A stretch of DNA of 64,000 nt. Origin: Lineus longissimus. Its lineage: Eukaryota > Nemertea > Pilidiophora > Heteronemertea > Lineidae. Both the position numbers and the translations under genes were made by a program. The stretch covers positions 13,966,437 through 14,030,436 of the forward strand of contig NC_088313.1 of assembly GCF_910592395.1 (NCBI RefSeq). The letters are read 5' to 3'. Shown here piece after piece: positions 27,140-37,900 of the stretch (positions within the stretch are counted from its first letter, which is position 1; each line of letters opens with the position of its first letter). The notes below the pieces were generated by a model that was not told the origin of the DNA, searched no databases, and worked only from the letters and a program-made list of their open reading frames with translations.

Positions 27140-27225
27140 TGTTGCCTTCACCGGGAAACGAACCACGCCAAAACATAACCTCATGTGTGGAAGCTCCATG
27201 CCTTACACACTCGGCTATTGAACTT
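27140..27225 (-). ncRNA. tRNA-like sequence (possible tRNA pseudogene or SINE head)
   Basis: On the minus strand TAGCCGAGTGTGTAAGGC (27217-27200) resembles a Pol III box A of tRNA-Leu/Ser type, and GGTTCGTTTCC (27164-27154) differs from box B by one base. Spacing (36 bases between boxes) suits a tRNA. I could not build a full cloverleaf, so it is probably degenerate. Confidence 0.4.
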
Positions 27226-27328
27226 TCTACTAGATCAATGACATTTATGCCTATTTAACAGTAACATCTGTTTAAGGTAACATCTGTTTAACATTAATTA
27301 CGTCAGTGCTGCCATCTGTTAACTTTGG

Positions 27329-27542
27329 TTTTTCCTTGAATTTTGGATAATGAATACAGTAAAAAGGCCATTTATTTTAAGGAATTAACCCATTGAGCTG
27401 TAGTATTCCCTAAGTAATATATATATGAGGCGGCTGGTTCTTAGGGGTTTCTAAGCTAATTTGAAGCAAAAAGGCCTGTAAGGGATTTTGTCAAAATAGC
27501 TTCAAAATACCTACATTCCTATCACCTCATATATATATTACT
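27329..27542 (-). repeat. Right terminal inverted repeat of the Polinton (214 bp)
   Basis: Reverse complement of 9202-9416, ending ...CCTCATATATATATTACT at 27542. It contains the same internal palindromic arrangement (AGTAATATATATATGAGG again near 27412-27429). Confidence 0.95.
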
Positions 27543-29590
27543 AATGATGACACTAATTTGAGAAATAAGTTTCGAAATGCGTTTTTCTACTCCACATCAT
27601 CACATATTTTTGCGGTTAGCAGTTTAGTATGTTGTCGGTGCTAAATGGACCATCTAAGGGTATCATATGGTTCCATTCGTTGTCATATAATGGGATATTC
27701 CTATCTTTTTAATTTTTACAGACTACAACGAGTTTTATAGCAGATTTAATTTTGCTTTCGCGGTAACAAACGTAAACAGTGTGAAAAAATGCAAAATGTC
27801 TCGACTTTTGTGATCAAACGTTAGCATGTAAGCTTATAGAAATCATATTTTTGTTTTATCAACATTTTTCTAATTTAATGTCACTGTTGTCTGATGGGAT
27901 ATTTGATAGTTTTGTGATTTTGAAGCCCAGTTTCTTAGTTTTTAAGATTAGAAAACGGTTTATTTTTCCCATCGATGAGCTTTTTTGCGAAATGGTGTGA
28001 GATATACCGTTCCAATATTGTCGAATAGCCCATTTGGCTTAAACCTTACATACACTTATGATGTGTATATTTTGAGTCATTTCACAAGATACAACAGTAT
28101 ATGTACTGTGAGCGCCGAATTTCCCAAATAGTTTTTCGCGCTCTTTTAGTCTAGCTCCAGCTTCCCTTACGAAGCTCGTTCCATCGAATCGTGATCTTTC
28201 GATCAATTTTGTCATGTAGTAGCCTTTCGAGATCTTTTCTTCGTTTGAAATCAAGTTTTGTAGAAGACATACGAGGTAACTATATGTATAGATTATATAT
28301 CGCTATGTTCATTATGCTGACAAGATGATAAGACACTTTTATGGCGTGTTTTCTGGGTCGAGCCAAGGTTTGATTGTCCCGGTGACATTCAATTCCTGTT
28401 ATACCACTTGAAGTGTCTTCAGATCCTGCCAGATATTGCATTAGTTTGTGATATTTGTAATTCACAGCTTGTTCTGAAAGAGCACTGTAGTTTAAGCTCT
28501 TTATTTAGATAATACGTGTGTGGTAAACATAAGTTTTGGGGGTAAAATGTTATTTTCGGTGAAGAAACCCCTGTCTGTTTTAGTTCAGATATTTAACGAT
28601 AGATGTCGCCACCTCCTTGAAGTCAGTGTATACAGGATTTCCAGTCATTGGGCTGTGGTTGTGACATTGTCTTTGTTTGTAATTTCAGATTTACGACATA
28701 TTTATGACATGTATGATGATTAGTGGACTGTATGTCCACTTAGATGGTTAGACTTAGATGGTTAGACTTAGATGGTTATTTGGATCAATACAAGTTTAAA
28801 CGTCCGTAAACTCTTGTCGATTTTGTTACAGAGGAGGAAAAGTTTCGCTTGGCTGCCACATACATATCACAAGTTTGCCATTGATTACAACCTAATCATG
28901 GATTTTTTGTAACAAATTGCAAACCGATGAGTGAGTGCATGCAACTTAATTGCGACAATTGATTATTTGTTTTGTTTTGGCAATTAGCAACTTATCAAAG
29001 TGTACAACACAAATTGTTAGATCGTTCACATCAATAGTAAGTAAACAATTTATGTTGTATGCATTTGTATCTGATAAATCATGACCGCATGTAGACAGTA
29101 TATTTTTTCGTTATAATTTTTGGTTATTCTATTATTGTTGTGCACCTCATGTCAATTTGTAGCTGAATTAAAATGGGCTTCATCATGGCTTCGAGTTAAT
29201 TGCCCGAGAGAGCTGTGGGATCAAAGGAAACTTGCCGTGACCTGACTCTTTATTTGAAAGACTCTTGTTCTATGTATATGCATAGTCTTTCAAATAGATT
29301 ATTAATTTAAAAGACTCTGGTACATGTTAATGTATCCAGTCACTACACCAAAACGACTCAAATCAGCACTATTCAGCACTCTATTCAGCATTGGAATTCA
29401 CTGCCGGTCAGTATCAAAACAATATCTCGTAACGGTTTTAAGTATAGGTATAAGTATAGGTATAAGTATAAGTATAGGTAAGTATAGGTATAAGTTATAT
29501 TGTTTTCTAAATGATGTTGGCAATTTACTGTAATAACATTTTATTCGGATGCTTACATTGTTACGAATCCAGTCAGTCATCTACCTCTTT
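27543..29590. repeat. Segmental duplication block, copy A, right part
   Basis: Continues the host sequence interrupted at 9201 and matches 48891-51100 (copy B) and 60249-60298 plus 61980-63940 (copy C). At about 28998 the text joins sequence that elsewhere lies beyond a further 530 bp (51106-51637), so this copy carries a deletion. The two repeated short frames (28039-28254 and 28280-28465, minus) are conserved only because the whole block is duplicated; they lack gene-like features. Confidence 0.8.
29438..29503. repeat. Microsatellite, TAAGTATAGG-type
   Basis: Alternating TAAGTATAGGTA units; the paralogous site at 63809-63850 has fewer units. Confidence 0.85.
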
Positions 29591-31118
29591 ATACTTCATG
29601 CCAATTTTCTTTAAATCTGCCGCCATTGATGAAATGTTATTCATTATTTGTTAGGACCATAGCCCTTTGTTCAAACTTGTATGTATTTTTTATTTCAATA
29701 AAATTGATTTTACACCGGGATTCGTGTTATCATAATAGGCTTTTTCTCTGGGTACCATCACTCCTATTGTATAAACCGTAATATGCCCTTAGAAAAATTA
29801 ATAGGCCTACCTGCCACGACAAATTACACAAGTAGGTACTGTATACCTATATAAAGGCAATAGAAAAATTCACAATTGATAGGTTTCTGAATCACTGACG
29901 CATTGATTATGACCGCGATCGAAATACCCGCCCAGGCATAGTGTTGGCACGTGAATGGCCTAACACAAACCTCTCTACTGGACTAACATTAATTCTTTGC
30001 AAAATCATGCCCAGCCCTAAAAGAGAAAATCTTGAAATCAAGTATTTCAAAAATATGTTGTTTGTTTCGAAATGTCAATCGGAAGCTGGGCACATTTACA
30101 CTCTCGTAGGAAAATAAATTGGCACTGAGATAAGATAAGATAAGCTTTATTTCATCGGTATGAGGTGGAGATACATATAAAAACGTGAGCTATGGAGGGC
30201 TCTTTAACCGATATCTAACATAAAATATAAAAATAGAAGAACAATAGATAAATAATACATATAGGTTATCACAGATATTCATTAAATGGTGAGACAATGT
30301 AGATATTAAAGGGAATGGCCCGCCAAAAAATGGGGAGTTTTGGACGGCCCGGTCAAAACCTTAGGCGGGAATAAGGTTTCATTGAGGAGTTTCAAGGCCC
30401 CCAAATCACTTGTAAGGTTCAATAGATACTGGCCTTTCATTGGTTTACCGTCTGCGTATCATTTACATACTCTCATTTTGAAAAATATGACAATATTTAC
30501 GATCACGTTATTGATTTTTGCAACATTTTCGGTAACGCGCCCCTTGCGGATCTGTAAGGTACCATTCGGATGCTTGAAAAATGCTTCGTCTCGTCGATTC
30601 GCTCGCGGATAAACGCATCAGGTTGACTGCAGCAACTTTTAATTGTTGGAGACAGAGAAGGAAGGAATATGATTATCAGTTTGATGAAAACTTTGCAAAG
30701 TTTCTTCTTGGGACTCGAAATCCATACTACTATTCTCTCCATTTTCCATTTTCTCCTCTCTCCAACTCACTATCGCTATTGGCTGCGTAACATACACTAA
30801 CATTCTTTCGCTATCATTGCTAACTTCATTTACTAGAACACTGGCCTCTTTGAAACCGATTATGTAACCCATAGTGGAAACACCTGACAGCGCCGCCCGG
30901 CATGATCCACGTGCTACTGGCATATTCATAACTCGTAGTAAATAAGGTTGTAAAAATGTGCAAATGAGATGCCGTATATGGAAACCATGACGTCACTAAA
31001 CAGTTCTTATTTCTGCTACGGGTGGCGCTGTTGCTTGCTTCTGGAGGCGCTATTCAACCTCTTTAAAGGAACAGCCCTAATAGGGTACTAGAACACTACT
31101 ATATTTTAAAAATGAGAT
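29591..31118. other. Noncoding, with a LINE-type 3' tail
   Basis: No gene seen. At 30127-30155 the minus strand reads TGAAATAAAGC followed by three TTATC units, the kind of 3' end seen in invertebrate non-LTR retrotransposons. It lies downstream of the minus-strand LINE remnant at 31119-31480, so it may be that element's tail, or a separate one. Confidence 0.45.
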
Positions 31119-31480
31119 TTAAAAAGAGCACAATGCACATTTACATTCTTCGCCCTTCCATGTTTTTAAAAGTTTACAAAAAATAGTAAAATTGTTGGCC
31201 TCACGAATTTGGTTAGGCAGGTTATTCCAAATCTTTGATGCTTCGTAACTGAAACTGTTTTTGCCATTTGTTATGGTATTAAAATGTTCGACCTGTACAT
31301 TTTTGCGACGGAGGTTACGTGAAGTTCCTTTCTTTTTAATTAGATTTCAGAAAAAGGAGGGTCTTTGTTTATCTAGGATTCTGTACACTTCTTCGACAAT
31401 AGTTCTCTGTCTCCGTAGATGCAGAGACACCGAATTTTCTACCGCAAGAAGTGACTGCCTGCATCTGATTCATGATAAAC
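31119..31480 (-). pseudogene. Non-LTR retrotransposon (LINE) ORF2 C-terminal remnant
   Basis: Minus-strand translation gives the typical end of a LINE reverse-transcriptase protein: an EVYRILD-like segment, LRRKNVQVEHFNT, then NSFSYEASKIWNNLPNQIRE and a Cys-containing tail (WKGEECKCALC), stopping at 31121-31119. The pattern RR-EVY-IL--P-F--L and SFSY-AS-IWN-LP--IR is widespread in CR1/L2-like elements. At least one in-frame stop (after PSFF, near 31345) and loss of everything upstream make it a dead 5'-truncated copy. It shares no sequence with the tandem host units, so it belongs to the region between copies A and B. Confidence 0.75.
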
Positions 31481-31989
31481 CAGTCTACAAGAGCACTACC
31501 GTCAGCCTAGCTCCAAGGTGCGTTTCATAGTAGTAAACTTGAAAATATGAAATGGTATTATCATCCACATAGTTATACAAATTTGTTAGATTAACCCATA
31601 AATATCTTGGAAAGTAAACATATTTCTGGCTCAACGTTATCGAGCAATTTTCATATTCACTGACACCGATGTTTTTTGCGTGAGGTAGGATGAATAAGGG
31701 GATGGCTGACACGAATCATCATATGAAAAGCATTGAATGCTACGAAAATCGCGAGAAAGTTATTAACTACATGTAAAAATCAATTATCAGATTTTTGGTT
31801 TATCTCAAAAAAGGAAAGACATTTTCATTTTATGCTTCTCGCGGAAGGGTTTAGAATTTATCCGTGTATCAAGAATTCATAAAGACTAATCAGTTCTTAT
31901 TTGGATGTGGGTGAACATTCCAAGACTTCAAAGCAGCATTTTATTCTTGTGGACTAATTTTGAAATTGTGATATTTTTCATGATACTTT

Positions 31990-32370
31990 ACTCGAAACTA
32001 TTATTTCGGAATGTGATCATTCAAACAGTACGTTGAGCAGTGCCATGTTTATGAGCCAAAGACAACCAATTTCTTACAAGATTTAAGTAAATATGTTGTT
32101 TGTTTGTTTTTTAATTTCCTATAAAAGTTTACAATGTCGAATAAGTATCACTTACCGCGGTAGGCAAATACATGTATGTATATATCTCCACAAATCTCTC
32201 CCGCAAATCAAAGACATCTCTATTCACTGAATATCAACCTGTCCGACCAAGTATTCTGGACTTGATAAACGTGGAAGGTAAACTTAACAGCTTTTCATTA
32301 GCGTTGTCCCAGCGACTTGGTTATTGACGAACTGACCCAGAAACCTCGGCGAAGATACATGTATAATCTT
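31990..32370. repeat. Displaced fragment of the tandem unit
   Basis: Matches 567-930 and 51975-52310 with scattered substitutions (for example 'caaacagtacgttgagcagtg'). Similarity starts and stops abruptly at both ends, so it is a remnant of the copy B unit after deletions or insertions. Confidence 0.85.
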
Positions 32371-33030
32371 GTTACATTCATTCTCTAACATTGTCGAAAG
32401 GAGACATTATTTTTATCCACACTCCGTGGATATTGAACTTATTTTTCACTCCGCCGTGACCCAACTTCAAAGCAATTGCAAAGCCATATTTCATTCTTAC
32501 ATGTATGAACGCCAAGCATTGCTGAAACCAGTTAATTTTTAGCAACACGATGAAGGTATCACAAACATGTGCGTGGCAAGGAGTTTGAGATGGGTTGGCA
32601 GGCATGCTTTATTTTTTGCAAGTCCTTGCAAATATATTGGCCTGCACACAAAGTTTTATGTCGTTTTAAAGTTACATGTAATTTGAATATAAAGTTATTT
32701 ATACGTGCCTTCCATCGCGCAGGTACAATCTGAGAAGATTTCTCGGGGCTTGCAACACTGAAGAATCTAGTTCAAAACCCAGTTTATATACTTGCCCAAC
32801 AATGTCAGAACACAATATCGAAAAAAAGGCAAACCACCGGATAACACATACATCATGCGCTCAGTGTAAACAATTTATTAGCACCATGGCTGCTATCACT
32901 TGATGCAGAACTTCTTAATTTATATATCTAAATTTAGATTTCATTTTACGCAATGCAGCAACTCTATTCTATTCCATTCTAAACAAGCAAACAACATTGT
33001 TGACATGGTGATCGTCAGTTGATCGATTAT

Positions 33031-33620
33031 ACGCGCGGCTTATTATAAACTGCGATGTGTGGAATGCGAAATCGCGAGATGCCAACCTCGGTGAGAGTAC
33101 CATGCGCCACAGGATGTATTGCAAATATGGAACCTGAAAAGGCGAACACTCATGAGACCGAGGCTGTAGTAGGGAGCCAACCTTGTTTTAATTGGCCCAT
33201 TGAAATAGACCCCGCTGTGCGATGTGTGGAGTTTAACCTAATTTAAAGCCTTGTTTCGATGGTCAGACTATCCCGCGCTATTTTTAGGGATGACCAGACG
33301 TTCACCAGTTGCATGCCCTGTGTTATCGGTCAATCATGTGTATGGTGACTTGTGCCGCCAGGCGTAACGTGAAAATAGTCTTGATACATGCAGCATCCTG
33401 AACCTCGTGGTATTATACTCACAGTATGTCTTGATAAGTTGCAAAACCTTTGTGGTGAAGATGAACATGCAGTTGCATTTTACCTTTGTGTTGTCTTCGG
33501 CCCTACTATCATTGAATGGAGAAGTGGACAGCAGCATCAGAAATGGTGACTGTCATGGTCCAGGGAAGTAGAAAATCTCGCGATTTCTCATCTCGCGGTT
33601 TATAATAAGCCTACGCGCGC
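33031..33620. mobile_element. Inverted-repeat element, about 590 bp
   Basis: The left end (33031-33080, with GGCTTATTATAAACTGCGA and GAAATCGCGAGAT) returns in reverse complement at 33574-33620. Arms of about 47 bp are imperfect. No open frame inside resembles a transposase, so it would be non-autonomous. No clear target duplication was found. Confidence 0.55.
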
Positions 33621-34325
33621 CCCTATATAATAAGAGGTGCATTTGGAACTAAAATTGCCTGACCTGTTACTCTTGTCTGCATGACCGTCCGGGTGAAGAA
33701 AGAGAGGACTCCATTACTTTAGGAAAGAAAATAATTTTATAAGCTGTATTCTGTTTATGTTTCATTCACGTGTTACACAATTTGATCAATGCTGTGCACC
33801 TGCAGATTAATTCATTTTATTCATGAACATTGAATCCAAGTATTGAAAATGAAGTGGCGAGTTCAAAAACTAAAGTCACATGATAACGCATCTGACGGGT
33901 CTGAGATATTTAGAGCCAACATTTACCTCGTTGGACTGATGAAGTGGACTATTTTAGTTGGAACATATTTGCGGCCCAAACCCTTGACATTTTCCGCCTC
34001 AGAAGCTGTTTTTGGCCCAGACAAGATTAGTAGCCTAGATTTTGGACCAATCAGAACATCTCTTACGGAACGATCTCAGCAACTGCAGTAGTATCCGATT
34101 CTGAGCGACAATACGATTTGAAATATTCTCGACAATAAGATTTAAAATTGTGATAGTTCATGTTTTGCCATGGTGCAGGGGAAACAGGTAGATGAGAAGT
34201 TGCCAAAACAGGCGACGAGGTTGGACAACGTGCGATCGGCGTTGACCTTTGCCCTCTTTAAGTTTCCGTTTCAGCACTGTGATTGGGGCATGCGCTGAGA
34301 GCGTGCCGAGAAAACAGGAAAATCG

Positions 34326-34361
34326 ATGGAATCCGTCATGGGTTTGTGGAGCTCGATAGTG
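34326..34361 (+). CDS. Possible first coding exon (weak)
   Basis: ATG at 34326 opens MESVMGLWSSIV and is followed at 34362 by GTGAGT, an ideal splice donor. Upstream (34230-34320) is GC-richer DNA with ATTGG (inverted CCAAT) near 34283. No downstream exon was identified and the product is unknown, so this is only a candidate. Confidence 0.25.
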
Positions 34362-35439
34362 GTGAGTCGGGATGTATTCGTAGTGTCTCGCTGACTTTAA
34401 CGTAGAACGTCTAGGTCAGTCGATTCGATTGAACGACACCATAATAATTCGACGCATATAGGTCATGCACAATGCGCACGAGCTGTAGATAGAGTGAATA
34501 ATAGTCTATAAGTTTATTCATTAGCGGCAAGATTGATACACTCAGATAGGATGGCCTAATATTGCTCCAGTGGTGACAGCTTTCTGTGGTGAGGATTAAT
34601 TAAATCCAATGTTTTTGTGCGGTTTTGGATGAATGTACACAAGTATTATACACAGCATCAACCTGCTTCGAGGTCGCCATTCAAAAACTACAAAAAACAT
34701 ATGAAATGCATTTGTGGACACTTATGCTCACATATCATTTCACTTGACACATCTAGCCATCCCTGGTCACCTACTGATGGCTCTTGCTCTATACGCAATC
34801 GCCGAGCAATCGGCTCAGGGAAATTTCATCCCAAGGCGGGAAATTAACTATGTTAACAACGGCATGTAGAAAACGCGGAATTCCGTGTAAAAATCCGCTG
34901 CGTTATTTATTGGTTTGCAGATTACGCGAATACGCCCCACCAAAAAGTCAGTGGAAACGAGTTCACTTTCAAGAATAATGGCGGAGTCTATACGGTTGAC
35001 TGGTTTTCAAGTTTACAATCAAATTTGTCGCCATGCACCGATCGTCATGATCTGCCTTGCCCCATCACTATCTATGTATAAAACATACTGAGTAATTTAA
35101 ACCACAGATACGCTCTAGTAAGTCGATACTAAAGTAGCGGATATTTACCCAGAATTCCGCGTTTTCTACATCCCGTGTCAACAATATACAACAGGTCGAC
35201 CATGCCAACTGTAATATAACAGAGTTCTGCACGACATACATTGTAATGCCCATCAAAACGTACATGAACATCAGCCAAAAAAATTTTAGGCATTTTAGAA
35301 TCTTACCAACTGAGGTATGCTTTGTTGACCGCATAAATAACACAAAATTCTTTTTTTCTACAATGCTTTATCGGATACAATTGTTCCACGCCGTAACGGT
35401 GTTCATATTTCTATTCATATGTTGTCTGCAAGTGCAGTT

Positions 35440-35657
35440 AGGTACATTCAGCGAGTATGCAGATCGGGTCTTCCTTCCTACTGTCAGAAAACAACTGGAG
35501 AACTCCCGCTCGGGTGGATGTAGTCTGGGATACCTACTTGCCAAATACATGTAGATGTAGTTCAAAAGAGTGTACCAGAGAGAAACGCGGCAAGGGGGTA
35601 CGTAGAAAGGTGTCCGGCAGCAACAAAATACTAGGAAACTGGAGTGCGTTCTTATGA
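35440..35657 (+). pseudogene. Fragment of an uncharacterised multicopy invertebrate gene family
   Basis: Two frames together give FSEYADRVFLPTVRKQLE, then VDVVWDTYLPN, then KRGKGVRRKVSG and NWSAFL. The order YAD-VF-P---QL, DVVWD-Y, TR-KRGKG-RR-V, NW--FL is a combination I recall from multicopy proteins of cnidarians and other invertebrates with no known function. A frameshift near 35515 and extra bases near 35540 break it, and both ends are missing. It could be a relic of a domesticated or mobile gene. Confidence 0.5.
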
Positions 35658-36350
35658 TATTGCTGTTTCAAATGCTGACCTACCTGATGGCAAAATAACA
35701 GTTACAGATCTTCGCGACTGCAAATGTGCAAATAAGTCTCTATGATACCAGTAATGTCTAAGATGAATGGTGTGATATTTGAAACTTCAAATTATGAACT
35801 AGGTGTGTGTACAATTAAAAAAAGTTTTAGAAAATTAAAGAAACATCACGATTATGTTGTCTCAACATATGACCATGTAAAAATTATAGTTTGCACTGGT
35901 CGAAAACTAAAATATGTTCTGGTGAGATAAATATTATTATTGTTAGTTTTTTCCTTGGCAAGCATTTGGAACTATCAACAGGAAAGACATTTTTAAACAC
36001 AGAATGATTTTGAAATTGTCAATTTTCATCTTGGTTGATTCCTGAGGAAGCCATTTGTGAAATACGAACAATTGCACACATTTAGTAAATTTTAAGGTGA
36101 CTAATTAACCACCTCATTATCATAAGCAGCCTAAAATTGACACAGCAATAAGGACTCTCTAGCTCGACGTTTAGGGTTTATGTAGTCTTTTCATGAATCC
36201 AGAATGCTTCATAGCACAATTTAGACGAATTTACATTCCTACTTCCCTTTTATTTTGTCAAGCCACCTGACTAGTGGACGGATCTAGCTGCAGTCAAAGT
36301 TTCACGCTGGACGGAGGCCAATACAGGGTAAACGACAATGACACACATCA

Positions 36351-36407
36351 TCTTGGCGAAGACGATTACACACTAAAGGGGTAAAACTCATAAGGTCTTC
36401 GCCAAGA
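36351..36407. repeat. 13-bp inverted repeat
   Basis: TCTTGGCGAAGAC at 36351-36363 returns as GTCTTCGCCAAGA at 36395-36407 with a 31-nt loop. Isolated; no associated gene is recognised. Confidence 0.8.
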
Positions 36408-37432
36408 AATAAGCCGTACAGAGCGGAAATCTTTCACCGGCCAAATTCAATGCACTGGGTCAATCCTGATAAATTTGTGTAGCCCCTGCATGAACTCGAG
36501 GACAGGTTCCCCGACTCATATAATGCGCGGTTGAACACACGTCTAAATAATGTTTTTTTCGGCATGGCCTTAAAATATGGAACTGCGCTTTATTCCTTGA
36601 CGACTAAGCTTGTATGCTGCTGCTGTGGTTGTGGTTGCCTCCTCTGGTATTGAGCCATCGTGAGCGGGGTTTAGAGTATAACTTTTAAATTAAAGAACAT
36701 GCCCAGTCAGTGACAAAATTCTGGACTGTTGCCCTGGTGGTTGAGAGTAACGCACGTAAAACATGCAGAGGGATGATTCAACGACCATCTACTTTTAATT
36801 TCAACTTAATTTCAACTTTAGCTTAACCTCTACTTTATTCATCACAGGCTTTACAGCTGGAAAAGAAAGGTATGATTGATTGATTGATTTCTTATCATTC
36901 CATCTTATAGATGAGTACAATTCAAATGCATGTTATACGTGTACATGTAGACTATATACTCTATCTTCGGAACTATAACACCAGACAAAGAAAAGTCACT
37001 AGGTCCACCTTAATGGTGAATATTCATGACCCTAGCAAAAGCCTATCATATAGCAAGGCCTATCAGTCATACCTGGTCAAATAGCAGAAGTTGAGGTTTA
37101 AGCCTAGGCTGGCCAGTTTTGAATACGACAGCCTTCTTATGTCTTATTTCATGCATCAACCAACCATAAATAAGCAGGTCATGATTGTAAGTCATGGCGA
37201 ATGTTAACTGACGGGTTCATGTATGGCTGGCGCGAGTGGACAGAATTCAGAATCATACCACGGCATAAATCGGAATTGTGGTGCACCATAAATCAAAACA
37301 TCGGATCTCGTGAATTGCGCCGCGGCATAAATAGGAATTGTGGACGGAAGTGCGATTTATGCCGCACCATAAATAAAATGATTGCCACCTTCTGATTGGT
37401 CTAATTATGCCACACCACATTTTGTGTCATTC

Positions 37433-37604
37433 AAACTTACCTATGGAACACTTTTGCATGTTACTCCATTTGGGCTCAAACACAAGAGTATCCCTTTAAT
37501 TTTCTAAAGGGAGAACTGAGTTAACAGCTCGGCCGCCAGGCGGCGCCCTGACCGATCCCGCGAGATCGCGCCGATCTCATGCCGCCATATTCAGTCTTTA
37601 CTCT
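37433..37604 (+). repeat. Left inverted terminal repeat of DIRS element
   Basis: Starts AACTTACCTATGGAACAC and is the near-perfect reverse complement of 43767-43945. Contains a GC-rich stretch (GGCCGCCAGGCGGCGCC). Confidence 0.93.
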
Positions 37605-37900
37605 TGTGCTTCTACGAAGCACATCGTTTTTCAAAGCTGCCGTGAATTCGATTTAAAACCAAATTCAACCAGCCAAGTCTAGACGATTTTTGGGTTCATT
37701 CACCTACGGAGTAGACCGCCAAACTAATCTTGGCATTAGTATTGTCCAGTCTATTTAATTATAGACATTTTCTTAGCTAGCTTAGTCGACCCGGCTCCAT
37801 TATTTTGATCTTGGTAGGGTAGAGTTAAGTAGGCTATTCTCCGCTCTATTGTAATGAACAAGACTCAGATCCATTGCAATAGTGTTTAATTCAAGTAGGC
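37605..37900. other. DIRS 5' leader
   Basis: Noncoding space between the left terminal repeat and the gag-like frame. No specific signal recognised. Confidence 0.6.

Larger units (their letters stand above)
26178..27328. other. Noncoding right end of the Polinton
   Basis: No credible gene. It holds a TGACGTCA palindrome near 26207-26214 close to the capsid gene start, a 57-bp-period direct repeat (26934-27033) and a tRNA-like segment (27140-27225, minus strand). Many Polintons carry further genes, including a protease, somewhere in the element; here none is seen in this space. Confidence 0.6.
9202..27542. mobile_element. Polinton/Maverick element, full length, 18,341 bp
   Basis: The element is bounded by 214-215 bp terminal inverted repeats starting AGTAATATATATATGAGG and by a 6-bp AATGAT duplication. 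Gene content is diagnostic: protein-primed family B DNA polymerase, retroviral-type integrase with chromodomain, A32/FtsK-like ATPase, double-jelly-roll major capsid protein and penton-like protein. Seventeen genes are tightly packed on both strands, often with 10-40 bp gaps, and most minus-strand genes start in an ATTAAATG-like context. Composition is AT-rich compared with the glycosyltransferase genes. Frameshifts in three genes suggest this copy is no longer autonomous. It inserted into copy A of the host tandem array after the array formed, or the other copies lost it; the clean empty sites favour the former. Confidence 0.97.
31481..37221. other. Mostly noncoding region between array copies A and B
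   Basis: Contains a fragment of the tandem unit (31990-32370), an inverted-repeat element (33031-33620), a weak candidate first exon (34326-34361), a broken gene fragment (35440-35657), a short hairpin (36351-36407) and a GATT microsatellite (36880-36896). Elsewhere I see only short frames without family resemblance. Confidence 0.6.

Noticed and set aside
28039-28465. Two short minus-strand ORFs conserved in three array copies
   Set aside because: The noncoding flanks are equally conserved because the whole unit is duplicated; no coding signature or known family.
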